64,000 nt of DNA from Rhizobium rhizogenes (GTDB lineage: Bacteria > Pseudomonadota > Alphaproteobacteria > Rhizobiales > Rhizobiaceae), in contig NZ_CP019701.2 in the NCBI RefSeq assembly GCF_002005205.3, positions 1,736,001 to 1,800,000 of the forward strand, in the 5' to 3' direction. The stretch's first letter is position 1; the number at the start of each line of letters is the position of its first letter. A program made the translations under genes and the position numbers. Shown here one piece after another: positions 54,827 through 64,000 of the stretch. The notes under the pieces were generated by a model. It had not been told where the DNA came from and ran no database searches. It saw nothing but the letters and a program-made list of their open reading frames with translations.

Positions 54827-55959
54827 GCCCCAACTCCTTCGTTATTCTTCTTGAATTCCTGTATGGACTGGCCGGAAGCAATCGCCTCCACCAGATCGGC
54901 CAGCACATCCGCCGCATGTGGTTTGCCGGTCGCCCTGGCCGCCGCCGCAGTGGCAGAAAGCCGATCCGGCTCCGAAAGCGCCGCCGAGAGAAGTCCGGAC
55001 AGCTTCTGCGGCGACAATTCCGCCTGCTTGATGACGCTTGCCCCGCCCGCCGCCGAAAGCGCCGCCGCATTGGCGGCCTGATCGTGATCGAGCGCATGCG
55101 GATAGGGCACGAGGATCGACGGACGGCCGATCACCGAGAGTTCCGATACCGTCGAGGCGCCCGAACGGCTGATGACCAGATCGGCCTCGCCAATGCGTGT
55201 GGCCATGTCACCGAAGAAGGGCGAAACGTCAGCCTTGACGCCAAGCTTCTGGTAAGACGTTATCACATTGTCCTTGTCTTCGGGGCGCGCCTGCTGGGTT
55301 ACGACGATACGCTTGCGCTGCTCGTCCTTCAGCAGGCAGATCGCTGCCGGCACGGCGCTCGAGAAGAACTGCGCGCCCTGGCTGCCGCCGAAAACCACGA
55401 GCTGGAAGGGCTCGCCCGTCTGCGACGGGGTATAGGGGATATCTGAGGCCGCCAGCACCGCCGGGCGCACCGGATTGCCGGTCGCCACCGTCTTGTCGGA
55501 ATATTGGCCGTTGGCGGGCGGCAGGAAACCGCCAGCAATCGCCTTCACGCGGGCAGCCAGCGCCTTGTTGGCGCGACCCATCACCGCATTCTGCTCATGG
55601 ATGATGGAGGGCACACCAAGCCCGGTCGATGCCAGAAGCGGCGGCACAGTGGGATAACCGCCGAAACCGACAACCGCGACCGGCTTCAGTTTCGCAACCA
55701 GCCGGCGCGCCGCGCGAAGACCCACCCACAGCTTCCAGAGCGAACGCACGACGGAAATCGGATTCTTCGAGCCGATGGTGGCGGAAGGCACGACATGGAT
55801 TTCATCCGCCGGAAATTTGCCGGCATAACGCTCGGCGCGGCTGTCGGTGACGAGATGCACCTGATAACCCCGCGCCTCCAGCGTATGCGCCAGAGCCTCG
55901 GCTGGAAAGACATGGCCGCCGGTTCCACCGGCGGCAAGAAGAACAATACCCTTGCTCAT
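54823..55959 (-). CDS. murG: UDP-GlcNAc:undecaprenyl-PP-MurNAc-pentapeptide transferase
   Basis: This 378-residue GT28 glycosyltransferase has the N-terminal glycine loop [21 protein letters not shown]. It also has [33 protein letters not shown], and the C-terminal [41 protein letters not shown] that binds UDP-GlcNAc. It makes lipid II from lipid I at the inner face of the membrane. It ends with a 4-bp overlap into murC. A 6-bp gap separates it from ftsW. Confidence 0.98.
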   Translation of the reverse strand: MSKGIVLLAAGGTGGHVFPAEALAHTLEARGYQVHLVTDSRAERYAGKFPADEIHVVPSATIGSKNPISVVRSLWKLWVGLRAARRLVAKLKPVAVVGFGGYPTVPPLLASTGLGVPSIIHEQNAVMGRANKALAARVKAIAGGFLPPANGQYSDKTVATGNPVRPAVLAASDIPYTPSQTGEPFQLVVFGGSQGAQFFSSAVPAAICLLKDEQRKRIVVTQQARPEDKDNVITSYQKLGVKADVSPFFGDMATRIGEADLVISRSGASTVSELSVIGRPSILVPYPHALDHDQAANAAALSAAGGASVIKQAELSPQKLSGLLSAALSEPDRLSATAAAARATGKPHAADVLADLVEAIASGQSIQEFKKNNEGVGA

Positions 55960-55965
55960 GATCGT

Positions 55966-57120
55966 TTACTCCGCGGGAACGCCGGAACCGACGCGGAAAA
56001 AACTCCGCTCCTGCGCCCGCTTTTCGGGTCTGTGGCGTGTCAGCGCCAGAAGGAAACCAGCGGTCACGCAGATCGCCATCATCGACGAACCGCCATAGGA
56101 AATCAAAGGCAGCGTCATGCCCTTGGCGGGCATCAGCTCCAGATTGACGCCGATATTGATCATCGACTGCATGCCGATCTGCAGAACCAGACCAGCCACG
56201 GCGAAGCGGCAGAAATCGTCCTTTTCCTTGAAGGCGTGCGACAGGCCGCGCAGCACGATGAAGGCGAAGATCGCAACGAGGAACATGCAGAAAACGATGC
56301 CGAACTCTTCCGCCGCCACCGAGAAGATGAAGTCGGTATGGCTGTCGGGAATGATGCGCTTGACGATGCCCTCACCCGGTCCGCGACCGAACCAGTCGCC
56401 GCGAATGATGGCCTCACGTGCGGTATCCACCTGGAACGTATCGCCTTCGCCGGTCCAGAACCGGTCAATACGGCCGGCCACGTGCGGCAACATCAGATAG
56501 GCGGAGATGATGCCGCCGACGCCGACGCCACCGAGCATGATGATCCAGAACCACGGCACGCCGGCCATGAAGAACATGCCGCCCCAGACAACCGACGTCA
56601 GGATCGTCTGGCCGAAGTCCGGCTGGGCGATCAGGAGCGCCGCCACGATGCCGAAGGTGATGATGGCGAAGAGGTTGCCGGGAATTTCAGGATGGCGCGC
56701 CCGTTCGGCAAACAGCCAGGCGCAGACGATGACGAAGGCAGGCTTCATGAATTCCGACGGCTGGATCGAGAAGGTGCCGATGGAAATCCAGCGCCGCGCC
56801 CCCTTGACCTCGATGCCGAAGAACAGCGCGAAAATCATCATCAGCAGCGAGACGATCAGCATGATGACCGCCACGCGGCGCACCTGACGCGGCGACAGGA
56901 AGGAAAGGCCGACCATGATCGCCAGCGACGGCACCATGAACATCGCCTGACGCTCGACGAAGAAGAAGCTGTTGAGACCGATACGCTCGGCAACCGCAGG
57001 CGACGCCGCAAAGGACAGCATCAGGCCAATGCCCATCAGCGCAACGAACGCCGCCAGAAAGAAACGGTCGATGGTCCAGAACCACTCCGCGACCGGACCG
57101 CGATCAACTCGGCTTACCAT
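55966..57120 (-). CDS. ftsW: SEDS-family glycosyltransferase FtsW
   Basis: This 384-residue membrane protein has about ten helices. It contains GARRWISIGTFSIQPSEFMKPAFVIV, the SEDS signature with conserved Lys/Pro, and QPDFGQTILTSVVWGGMFFMAG, which carries the catalytic Asp region. PAKGMTLPLISYGGSSMMAI lies near the end. It polymerises septal glycan with FtsI. It is placed between murD and murG with small gaps, as in other dcw clusters. Confidence 0.97.
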   Translation of the reverse strand: MVSRVDRGPVAEWFWTIDRFFLAAFVALMGIGLMLSFAASPAVAERIGLNSFFFVERQAMFMVPSLAIMVGLSFLSPRQVRRVAVIMLIVSLLMMIFALFFGIEVKGARRWISIGTFSIQPSEFMKPAFVIVCAWLFAERARHPEIPGNLFAIITFGIVAALLIAQPDFGQTILTSVVWGGMFFMAGVPWFWIIMLGGVGVGGIISAYLMLPHVAGRIDRFWTGEGDTFQVDTAREAIIRGDWFGRGPGEGIVKRIIPDSHTDFIFSVAAEEFGIVFCMFLVAIFAFIVLRGLSHAFKEKDDFCRFAVAGLVLQIGMQSMINIGVNLELMPAKGMTLPLISYGGSSMMAICVTAGFLLALTRHRPEKRAQERSFFRVGSGVPAE

Positions 57121-57125
57121 GGCCT

Positions 57126-58535
57126 TCAGCCCCCTTTTCCAGAGTCAACCAGCATCGTCATGCCATCGAGCGCCGCGACCTGCGCGACGAACGAATCACC
57201 TCTGATCTCAAAGTTCTTATATTGATCGAAGCTTGCGCAAGCCGGGGATAACATCACGATATTGCCGGCCGTCGCATCTTTTTCCGCATCGGCTGCCGCG
57301 TGTTGCACGGCCTTGTCCAGCGTGCCGGATATTTCGTAAGGCACCGCTTCGCCAAGCGTCGCGGCAAATTCCGCCGCCGCTTCACCGATCAGATAGGCCT
57401 TGGCGATGCGCGGGAAAAGCGGAGAAAGGCTGGTGATACCGCCCGCCTTCGGCAGACCGCCGGCGATCCAGTAGATACGGTCGAAACTTGAAAGTGCAGG
57501 CGCTGCCGCATCGGCGTTGGTCGCCTTGCTGTCATTGACGAAGGTGACATTGCCGCGCCGGCCGACCGGCTGCATGCGATGCTTGAGGCCGGGGAAGGAT
57601 TTGAGACCGGCGCGAACCTCGTCTTCGGAAACCCCGACCGCAAGGCAGGCGGCGATTGCCGCCGCCGCGTTCTGCGCATTGTGGCTGCCACGAAGCGTCT
57701 GGATACCGTCGAGATCGGTGAGCAGCGAAGACGTGCCGCCATGTGCCCGCAGGATGCGGCTGCCTTCGGCATAAAGACCTTCGGAAACGATGTTGCGCTT
57801 GGAAATGCGCTCCACCTTGACGCCGGCGCGCTCGATACGGTCGGCAATCAGCGTCGAATGGCTGTCATCCACACCGACGATCGCGGTGTTGCTGCCCGCC
57901 ACCAGCCGCTCCTTGACGTCGGCATAATGCTGCATGGTGCCATGCCGGTCGAGATGGTCAGGTGTCAGATTGAGCAGGATACCGGCGGTCGGATTGATCG
58001 TCGGTGCAAGATCGATCTGATAGGACGAGCATTCGACCACGTAAAAACGTTGCGCTTTCGGCGGATCGAGGCTCAGCACCGCCGTGCCGATATTGCCGCC
58101 GAGCTGCGTATCGCGGCCGGATGCCCCGAGAATATGGGCGATCAACGCCGTTGTCGTGGATTTGCCGTTGGTGCCGGTAATCGCAATGAAAGGGCAATCC
58201 GGCGCATGGGCACGACGTTCGCGGATGAAAAGCTCGATATCGCCGATGATCTCGACGCCCGCTGCTTTCGCAAGGTCCACAGACCAGTGCGGCTTTGGAT
58301 GCGTCAAAGGCACGCCGGGAGCCAGCACGAAGGAAGAAAACGAGGGCCAGTCTATCGTTCGAAGGTCCGCCGTTACGATGCCCTCGGCCTCAGCCTTGGC
58401 AACGCTGTCGGGATTGTCGTCGAAAGCGACGACATCCGCCCCGCCGGCAACCAGCGCCCTGGCCGTGACAAGGCCCGAACCGCCGAGCCCGAAGAGAGCG
58501 ACCTTCTTACCCTTGAACGACGTGACCGGGATCAT
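57126..58535 (-). CDS. murD: UDP-N-acetylmuramoyl-L-alanine--D-glutamate ligase
   Basis: This 469-residue Mur ligase begins [34 protein letters not shown]. It has ATP P-loop [20 protein letters not shown], and then [20 protein letters not shown] and [19 protein letters not shown], which bind metal and substrate. It adds D-Glu to UDP-MurNAc-Ala. The start lies 3 bp after the mraY stop, and the end is 5 bp before ftsW. Confidence 0.98.
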   Translation of the reverse strand: MIPVTSFKGKKVALFGLGGSGLVTARALVAGGADVVAFDDNPDSVAKAEAEGIVTADLRTIDWPSFSSFVLAPGVPLTHPKPHWSVDLAKAAGVEIIGDIELFIRERRAHAPDCPFIAITGTNGKSTTTALIAHILGASGRDTQLGGNIGTAVLSLDPPKAQRFYVVECSSYQIDLAPTINPTAGILLNLTPDHLDRHGTMQHYADVKERLVAGSNTAIVGVDDSHSTLIADRIERAGVKVERISKRNIVSEGLYAEGSRILRAHGGTSSLLTDLDGIQTLRGSHNAQNAAAAIAACLAVGVSEDEVRAGLKSFPGLKHRMQPVGRRGNVTFVNDSKATNADAAAPALSSFDRIYWIAGGLPKAGGITSLSPLFPRIAKAYLIGEAAAEFAATLGEAVPYEISGTLDKAVQHAAADAEKDATAGNIVMLSPACASFDQYKNFEIRGDSFVAQVAALDGMTMLVDSGKGG

Positions 58536-58538
58536 CGC

Positions 58539-59639
58539 TCACCTCAGCTTCAGGGTGGCGAGGCCAAGCAGCGCGAGGCCAACGGAGATGATCCAGAAAC
58601 GGATAACCACCTGGCTTTCCGTCCAGCCTTTTTTCTCGAAATGGTGATGGATCGGCGCCATCAGGAAGACGCGCCTGCCGGTACGCTTGAACCAGAAGAC
58701 CTGGATGATGACCGACAGGGTTTCCATGACGAACAGACCGCCGACGATGACCATGACGATCTCGTGCTTGGTGGCAACTGCGATCGAACCGATCAGACCG
58801 CCGAGCGCCAGCGAACCCGTATCGCCCATGAAGATGGCGGCGGGCGGCGCGTTGAACCACAGGAAGCCGAGGCCCGCGCCGATGACCGCACCGACAATGA
58901 CGGCAAGCTCACCCGTGCCGGGCACAAAATTGATCTGCAGATAATTGGCGAAAACCGCGTTGCCGGCGAGATAGGCGATCACGCCGAAGGTGGCGGCGGC
59001 GATCATGACCGGCACGATGGCGAGACCGTCGAGACCATCCGTCAGGTTCACCGCATTGCCCGCGCCGACGATGACAAAAGCGCCGAACAGCACAAAGAAA
59101 TAGCCGAGATTGATCACGAATTCCTTGAAGAACGGAAACGCGATGGAGCTGCCGAGCGTGCCGCCATGCGGTGCGGAGGCTAGCGCCATCTTCATCATGA
59201 AGAACACGGCAATCGCCGCGATCAGGAATTCGATGCCGAGACGGGCCTTGCCGGAAAAACCCTTGTCGCTCTGCTTCGTGACCTTGAGATAATCGTCGTA
59301 AAAGCCGATTGCGCCGAAACCGAGTGTCACCATCAGAACGGCGACGACATAGACATTCGACAGGTCACCCCAGAGCAGCGAGCCGCCGAGGATACCCGCA
59401 AGGATCATCAGCCCGCCCATGGTCGGCGTTCCGGCCTTCTTGAAATGCGTCTGCGGCCCGTCGGCACGGATCGGCTGGCCCTTGCCCTGGCGCACGCGCA
59501 GCGAGTTGATGATCGCCGGTCCGAACAGGAAGACGATCAACGCAGAGGTGAACATCGCCGCCCCCGCCCGGAAGGTGATGTACCGGAAGAGGTTGAAGAC
59601 TTGAACTTTATCCGACAGTTCGACGAGCCAGATCAGCAT
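58539..59639 (-). CDS. mraY: Phospho-MurNAc-pentapeptide transferase
   Basis: This 366-residue protein has ten hydrophobic helices. The catalytic motifs are [34 protein letters not shown] (Asp-rich), [12 protein letters not shown] and [19 protein letters not shown]. It transfers phospho-MurNAc-pentapeptide to undecaprenyl phosphate to give lipid I. It lies between murF and murD in the mur operon, with 23 bp to murF. Confidence 0.98.
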   Translation of the reverse strand: MLIWLVELSDKVQVFNLFRYITFRAGAAMFTSALIVFLFGPAIINSLRVRQGKGQPIRADGPQTHFKKAGTPTMGGLMILAGILGGSLLWGDLSNVYVVAVLMVTLGFGAIGFYDDYLKVTKQSDKGFSGKARLGIEFLIAAIAVFFMMKMALASAPHGGTLGSSIAFPFFKEFVINLGYFFVLFGAFVIVGAGNAVNLTDGLDGLAIVPVMIAAATFGVIAYLAGNAVFANYLQINFVPGTGELAVIVGAVIGAGLGFLWFNAPPAAIFMGDTGSLALGGLIGSIAVATKHEIVMVIVGGLFVMETLSVIIQVFWFKRTGRRVFLMAPIHHHFEKKGWTESQVVIRFWIISVGLALLGLATLKLR

Positions 59640-59662
59640 ATTTGCCCTTTCAAAAGGCTATT

Positions 59663-61096
59663 TCAGACTTGGCGTTCCGTCTCGGGGAATGCCGGATACT
59701 TGTCAAGCAGGGCGGCGACAATCTTGCCGAAACCGAGGCCAAGTGACGATTTTACCATCAGCGCGTCTCCCGGTTGCACCCATTGCAGGGCGAAATCGGC
59801 AAGCTCAGCCGTTGTCGGGAACCAGATGACGGTGACGCTGTCCGGCAGCGCATCGCGAAGAGCGGCCATCGCCTCGCCCGCCAGCCAGACATGTTCGATA
59901 CCGGCCGCAAGCAGCGGCCCGGCCAGTTCCTCATGCAGCTGCGCGGAAAACTCGCCCATCTCCAGCATGTCGCCGAGAACGGCGACGCGACGGCCATGCC
60001 CCTGCGTTTCAGTCTCCGCCAGCACGGCGATCGCCGCCCGCATGGAGGCCGGATTGGCGTTGTAGCTTTCATCGATCAGCAGGAAAGACCCGCCATTGAT
60101 CGCCAGATGGTGGCGCTGGCCCCGCCCTTTCACCGCCTCAAGCGTCCCGAGCGCCTCGAAAGCGCGGTCCAGATTGGCGCCGGTGAGAGCAACGGTACCG
60201 AGAACCGCCATGGCGTTATCGGCAATATGCCGGCCGGGAATATTCAGCTGCAATTCGCTGGTTTCACCGTTCAGGATCACCCAGATGGTCGAACCCGTCA
60301 CCGTGCTCTCGAAATCGGCCAGACGGAAATCAGCCTTGGCGTGCTGCCCGAATGTCAGAATATGCTCGATACCCTGCTCCTGCGCAGCCTCTTCAAGCTG
60401 CTCGAACTGGGCATTGTCGCGGTTGAGAATGACGGAACCGCCCTCCTCCAGGCCTTCGAATATCTCCGCCTTGGCGGCGGCGATTTCTTCTATGTCCTTG
60501 AAATTGCCGAGATGGGCGGGGGCAATGGTGGTAATGATGGCCACATGCGGACGAACCATTTTCACCAGCGGCCGGATTTCCCCGGAATGGTTCATGCCGA
60601 TTTCGAAAACGCCAAATTCGGTGTCGGCCGGCATACGCGCCAGCGTCAGCGGCACGCCCCAATGATTGTTGAAGGACGCGACTGCCGCATGCACCCTGCC
60701 GGATGGCGCAAGCGCCTGCCGCAGCATTTCCTTGGTCGTCGTCTTGCCGACGGAACCCGTCACCGCGATGATGCGCGCCGACGTTCTTTCGCGCGCCGCG
60801 ATGGCGAGCTTGCCGAGTGCGGCAAGTACATCCTCTACCACGATCATCGGTACGGTCAGCCGGCCGAGCGCCGGCAGCTTGCCCTCCGCCACGACCAGAA
60901 GACCCGCCCCGTTCGCAACGGCGAAACTGGTATAGTCATGACCGTCCACCCGGTCGCCCTTGATCGCGAAGAACGCTTCGCCCGGCTTGACCGTCCGGCT
61001 GTCGATGGAAATGCCGGTGATTCCGGTCGGCAGGTTGCCCACCGGGCGTCCTGCCGTGATGGCGATCATATCGGCGACTGTCCATAACCAGCTCAA
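59663..61096 (-). CDS. murF: UDP-MurNAc-tripeptide--D-alanyl-D-alanine ligase
   Basis: This 477-residue Mur ligase starts at TTG 61096 ([20 protein letters not shown]), preceded by AAGGA at 8 nt. Its start overlaps the murE stop (TTGA). It has the ATP P-loop [20 protein letters not shown] and [18 protein letters not shown]. It adds D-Ala-D-Ala, the product of ddl, to the tripeptide. An ATG at 61069 would delete conserved residues. Confidence 0.97.
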   Translation of the reverse strand: MSWLWTVADMIAITAGRPVGNLPTGITGISIDSRTVKPGEAFFAIKGDRVDGHDYTSFAVANGAGLLVVAEGKLPALGRLTVPMIVVEDVLAALGKLAIAARERTSARIIAVTGSVGKTTTKEMLRQALAPSGRVHAAVASFNNHWGVPLTLARMPADTEFGVFEIGMNHSGEIRPLVKMVRPHVAIITTIAPAHLGNFKDIEEIAAAKAEIFEGLEEGGSVILNRDNAQFEQLEEAAQEQGIEHILTFGQHAKADFRLADFESTVTGSTIWVILNGETSELQLNIPGRHIADNAMAVLGTVALTGANLDRAFEALGTLEAVKGRGQRHHLAINGGSFLLIDESYNANPASMRAAIAVLAETETQGHGRRVAVLGDMLEMGEFSAQLHEELAGPLLAAGIEHVWLAGEAMAALRDALPDSVTVIWFPTTAELADFALQWVQPGDALMVKSSLGLGFGKIVAALLDKYPAFPETERQV

Positions 61097-62562
61097 ATCT
61101 TCGATCCTTCCAGCCCTGCCAGTGCAGCGCGCACCTGTTCATGATCGGAAAACGGCAGCGTCACGGAACCGACGATCTGCCCTTCTTCATGCCCCTTGCC
61201 CGCGACGATCAGCGTATCGCCGTTGGAAAGCAGCGATACCGCATGGTGGATCGCCTGCGACCTGTCGCCGATTTCCAATGCACCCGGCGCCGCCGCCATG
61301 ACCTCGGAACGGATCGTTGCGGCATCTTCCGAGCGCGGATTGTCATCGGTGACGATGACGATGTCGGAAAGCCGCGTCGCCACCTCACCCATGATCGGGC
61401 GTTTGCCCTTGTCACGGTCGCCACCGCAGCCGAAGACGGTGATGATACGGCCCGACGTGAAAGGCCTGACCGAAGTGAGCACATTTTCCAGCGCATCCGG
61501 CTTATGGGCATAATCCACATAGGCAAGCGCGCCGTTCTTCGTCTGGCCCACCAGTTCCAGACGACCGGCCGCACCGATCAGCTTTTCAAGCGCCTTCATC
61601 GCCACTGCGGCGGAAACACCGGTGGACATGGCAAGACCGGCCGCCACAAGCGCGTTGGCCACCTGAAAATCGCCAGCAAGCGGAATATCCACCTCGTGAA
61701 TCACACCTTCATGATGCACTTCGATCATCTGTTTATGACGGAAATGCTCCACCCTCTTCAGCGTCAGGTAATCACCCTTGCGGCCCACGGTTCGCACAGC
61801 GAGGCCCGCTTCGCGCGCCGCCTGGATTGCCTTTTCCGACCACGGATCATCCGCAAAAATGACCGCCGGCGCGCCTTTTTTCATCAGCGTGTTGAACAGC
61901 CGCATCTTCGCGGCCATATAGTCCTCGACAGTCGGATGATAATCCATGTGGTCACGGCCAAGATTGGTAAAACCGGCCGCCGCAAGCTTCACGCCATCGA
62001 GACGGCGCTGGTCGAGGCCGTGGCTCGAAGCCTCCATCGCCGCATGTGTCACGCCTTCGGAGGCAAGCTCGGCCAGAAGCGCATGCAGCGTCACCGGGTC
62101 AGGCGTTGTCAGCGCGCCGTAATCCTCTCGACCCGGAGCGATGACACCCGTCGTGCCGATCTGCGCGGCCGCATGGCCGGCAAAGGCCCATATCTGCCGC
62201 ACAAAGGAAGCGACGGAGGTTTTCCCCGCCGTTCCGGTGACGGCAACCATGATTTCCGGCTGTTTTCCATAAAAACGGGCGGCGGCGAGCGAAAGATAGA
62301 GCCGCGGGTCGGAGACGACCAGCACCGGCACATCGGCCTCCACCGCATGACCGGAAACGACAGCAACCGCGCCCTTGGCAACCGCGTCCTTCACATAGGC
62401 CGCGCCATCCGCCTTCGTGCCCGCAACCGCCACGAACAGACTGCCGGGCTGAGCCTTGCGGCTGTCTGCGGTTATCCCCCCGATTTCGACCGCCCCTATT
62501 CCAGACAGGAGCAATTCATTCAATTCCGGAAACGCATTTCCGGATATATCTCGCAAATTCAT
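61093..62562 (-). CDS. murE: UDP-MurNAc-dipeptide--meso-diaminopimelate ligase
   Basis: This 489-residue Mur ligase from ATG 62562 ([22 protein letters not shown]) has the P-loop [18 protein letters not shown]. Lys carbamylation context is seen near [31 protein letters not shown] carries the DNPR motif that selects meso-diaminopimelate over lysine. It gives UDP-MurNAc-tripeptide. It overlaps murF by 4 bp and lies 59 bp after the ftsI stop. Confidence 0.97.
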   Translation of the reverse strand: MNLRDISGNAFPELNELLLSGIGAVEIGGITADSRKAQPGSLFVAVAGTKADGAAYVKDAVAKGAVAVVSGHAVEADVPVLVVSDPRLYLSLAAARFYGKQPEIMVAVTGTAGKTSVASFVRQIWAFAGHAAAQIGTTGVIAPGREDYGALTTPDPVTLHALLAELASEGVTHAAMEASSHGLDQRRLDGVKLAAAGFTNLGRDHMDYHPTVEDYMAAKMRLFNTLMKKGAPAVIFADDPWSEKAIQAAREAGLAVRTVGRKGDYLTLKRVEHFRHKQMIEVHHEGVIHEVDIPLAGDFQVANALVAAGLAMSTGVSAAVAMKALEKLIGAAGRLELVGQTKNGALAYVDYAHKPDALENVLTSVRPFTSGRIITVFGCGGDRDKGKRPIMGEVATRLSDIVIVTDDNPRSEDAATIRSEVMAAAPGALEIGDRSQAIHHAVSLLSNGDTLIVAGKGHEEGQIVGSVTLPFSDHEQVRAALAGLEGSKI

Positions 62563-62621
62563 CGACTGTGTCCGTCTTGTCCCCCCGGCGCGAATCGCCG
62601 GAACATCATAAGCTCTAACAA

Positions 62622-64000
62622 TCAATAAGACACGAGCAAGGCCGAGCCATCCTTGCCGAACTTCGGCTTCACACCCAGCACCGCCGCCGTGCGGGCGATG
62701 ATGTCGCGCACCATCGGCGCTGCGGAGGTGCCGGCGAGTGCCGCGCCATTGCCTTTGTCCGTCTTCGGTTCATCGATGAAGGTCAACACCACATATTGCG
62801 GGTCGTCGATCGGGAAAGCTGACAGGAAGGCGTTGAAGTTCTTGTCGCGGACATAACGGCCATTAACGACCTTGTCCGCCGTGCCGGTCTTGCCGCCGAC
62901 GTTGAAACCGTCGACGCGCGCATTGCGGCCCGATCCGTTCACACCATTCCATTCGAACAGGAAACGCATGTCCTTGCTGGTGGTGGGTTTCAGAACCTGC
63001 TTGGCCACCAGATCCGCCTGTTCGCGGGTGCGCGGCAGGAACGTCGGCTCGATCAGCTTGCCGCCATTGACGAGCGCCGCCCCGGCAACCGCCGTCTGCA
63101 GCGGCGTCGTCGAAACACCGTGACCGAAGGAAATGGTGATGGAGTTGATCTTCTTCCATTCACGCGGCTGCGATGGCAGCGCCACCTCCGGCAATTCGGT
63201 CTGCATGCGGGTCAAAAGCCCGAGCTTCGTCAGAAACTCCTTGTGGCCCTCGGTGCCGACGGTGTCGGCGATCTTGGCCGTACCGATATTGGACGAAAAC
63301 TGGAAGATTTCCGGCACCGACAAAATGCGGTTCTTGCCGTGGAAGTCCTTGATGGTGAAACCGCCGATACGGATCGGATAACGGGCATCGAAACTGTCAC
63401 CCAGACGCACGCGGCCCGAATCGAGGCCCATGGCGATGGTGAAGGACTTGAAGGTCGATCCCATTTCGAACGTACCGTTCGACATGCGGTTGAGCCAGCC
63501 CTCCTTCGCGCCTTCGGCCGGGTTGTTCGGATCGTAATCCGGTACCGAGGCCATGGCGAGAACTTCACCCGTGTGCACGTCCAGAACGACAGCGCCGGCG
63601 CCGATTGCCTGGAACTTGGCAATGGCCGAAGTCACGACCTCACGCACGATGGACTGCACGCGCAGATCGATCGAAAGCTTCACCGGTTCCAGCGGCTGGT
63701 CGCTGGTCATGCCAAGCGCCGTCAGATCGGCGAGGCCCTGGCTGTCAACGTAGCGTTCCATGCCCGCCACGCCACGATTGTCGATATTGACGTGGCCGAC
63801 CACATGGGCCGCCGTCGGGCCGCCCGGGTAGAACCGGCGTTTTTCCGGACGGAAGCCGATGCCGGGAATACCGAGCGCCAGAATCTGGCTCTGCTGCTTG
63901 GGCGTCAATTGACGGCGCAGCCACTGAAAGCGGGAATTGGAGGTGAGCTTCTGATAGGTGCCACGCTGATCGAGATCAGGCAGAACGGTGCGCAGCTTCT
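62622..64000 (-). CDS. ftsI: FtsI (penicillin-binding protein 3), partial, N-terminus outside window
   Basis: The visible frame (459 codons) lacks the N-terminus. It has the PBP dimerisation domain, then the transpeptidase domain with the nucleophile in [12 protein letters not shown] (Ser at 63458-63456), [13 protein letters not shown] (SxN) and [11 protein letters not shown] (KTG). It is the septal transpeptidase that cross-links glycan made by FtsW. The reading frame is open to the window edge, so the true start is outside; an in-frame ATG at 63908 is internal. It is transcribed before murE. Confidence 0.97.
   Translation of the reverse strand, partial: KLRTVLPDLDQRGTYQKLTSNSRFQWLRRQLTPKQQSQILALGIPGIGFRPEKRRFYPGGPTAAHVVGHVNIDNRGVAGMERYVDSQGLADLTALGMTSDQPLEPVKLSIDLRVQSIVREVVTSAIAKFQAIGAGAVVLDVHTGEVLAMASVPDYDPNNPAEGAKEGWLNRMSNGTFEMGSTFKSFTIAMGLDSGRVRLGDSFDARYPIRIGGFTIKDFHGKNRILSVPEIFQFSSNIGTAKIADTVGTEGHKEFLTKLGLLTRMQTELPEVALPSQPREWKKINSITISFGHGVSTTPLQTAVAGAALVNGGKLIEPTFLPRTREQADLVAKQVLKPTTSKDMRFLFEWNGVNGSGRNARVDGFNVGGKTGTADKVVNGRYVRDKNFNAFLSAFPIDDPQYVVLTFIDEPKTDKGNGAALAGTSAAPMVRDIIARTAAVLGVKPKFGKDGSALLVSY

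Overview
The window is a contiguous stretch of alphaproteobacterial chromosome of the Rhizobiales/Rhizobiaceae type, most like Agrobacterium. The sequence evidence is a circularly permuted two-piece ssrA gene encoding the tag ANDNNAKEYALAA, an alpha-type SspB next to it, a RIME-like palindromic repeat pair, high-GC codon use with long antisense shadow ORFs, and the dcw order ftsI-murE-murF-mraY-murD-ftsW-murG-murC-murB ... ddl-ftsQ-ftsA-ftsZ-lpxC-bamD-recN-ligA. The species-level guess (A. tumefaciens/A. fabrum circular chromosome) comes from remembered gene order and tag sequence, not from a search. I see no tRNA or rRNA gene, CRISPR array, insertion sequence or prophage.

Region 1 (1-8750): a partial SDR oxidoreductase, a periplasmic DegP/HtrA protease, the hflK-hflC pair, thyA-folA (translationally coupled), a DUF2853 protein, then permuted ssrA (tmRNA) followed by sspB and three small genes (DUF4169, a ribbon-helix-helix protein, and an unrecognised Ser/Glu-rich protein). 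This is largely a protein quality-control neighbourhood. HflKC restrains FtsH, DegP acts in the periplasm, and the ssrA tag and its ClpXP adaptor SspB lie side by side.

Region 2 (8750-30350): a giant AsmA-like protein with a polyglutamine tract, an FAD-linked D-lactate/glycolate dehydrogenase, an RND efflux pair (fusion protein plus pump), an AhpD-like protein, UvrD-type helicase, a family 25 glycosyltransferase, paired half-size YdcZ transporters, a Tlde1/DUF2778 protein, nicotinamidase, a DUF2164 protein, the AzlCD exporter, an M24 aminopeptidase and a DUF1127 small protein with its own terminator.

Region 3 (30350-38170): prmA, an Sco protein, a small membrane protein, a solitary cheW, a RIME-like repeat, a CreA protein, an epsilon-like exonuclease, a LysR regulator divergent from an EamA transporter with a clear LysR-type operator between them, a GNAT acetyltransferase and an APH-family kinase.

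Region 4 (38170-64000, nearly all minus strand): ligA, recN, bamD, lpxC, ftsZ, ftsA, ftsQ, ddl, then a two-gene insertion (a + strand MFS symporter and a - strand GGDEF diguanylate cyclase, ending at a shared terminator), then murB through ftsI, which runs off the right edge. Most mur/fts genes overlap by 4 bp and look like one transcription unit that makes lipid II and builds the divisome.

The most interesting items are mainly regulatory DNA rather than unknown proteins. They are a perfect 20-bp palindrome before thyA, a hairpin covering the ribosome binding site of the SDR gene, a 10-bp-arm operator before the dehydrogenase gene, a LysR-type box, CtrA-like motifs upstream of ddl and lpxC, and the intrusion of a c-di-GMP enzyme into the division cluster. 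I found no convincing wholly new multi-gene system; most genes belong to known families.
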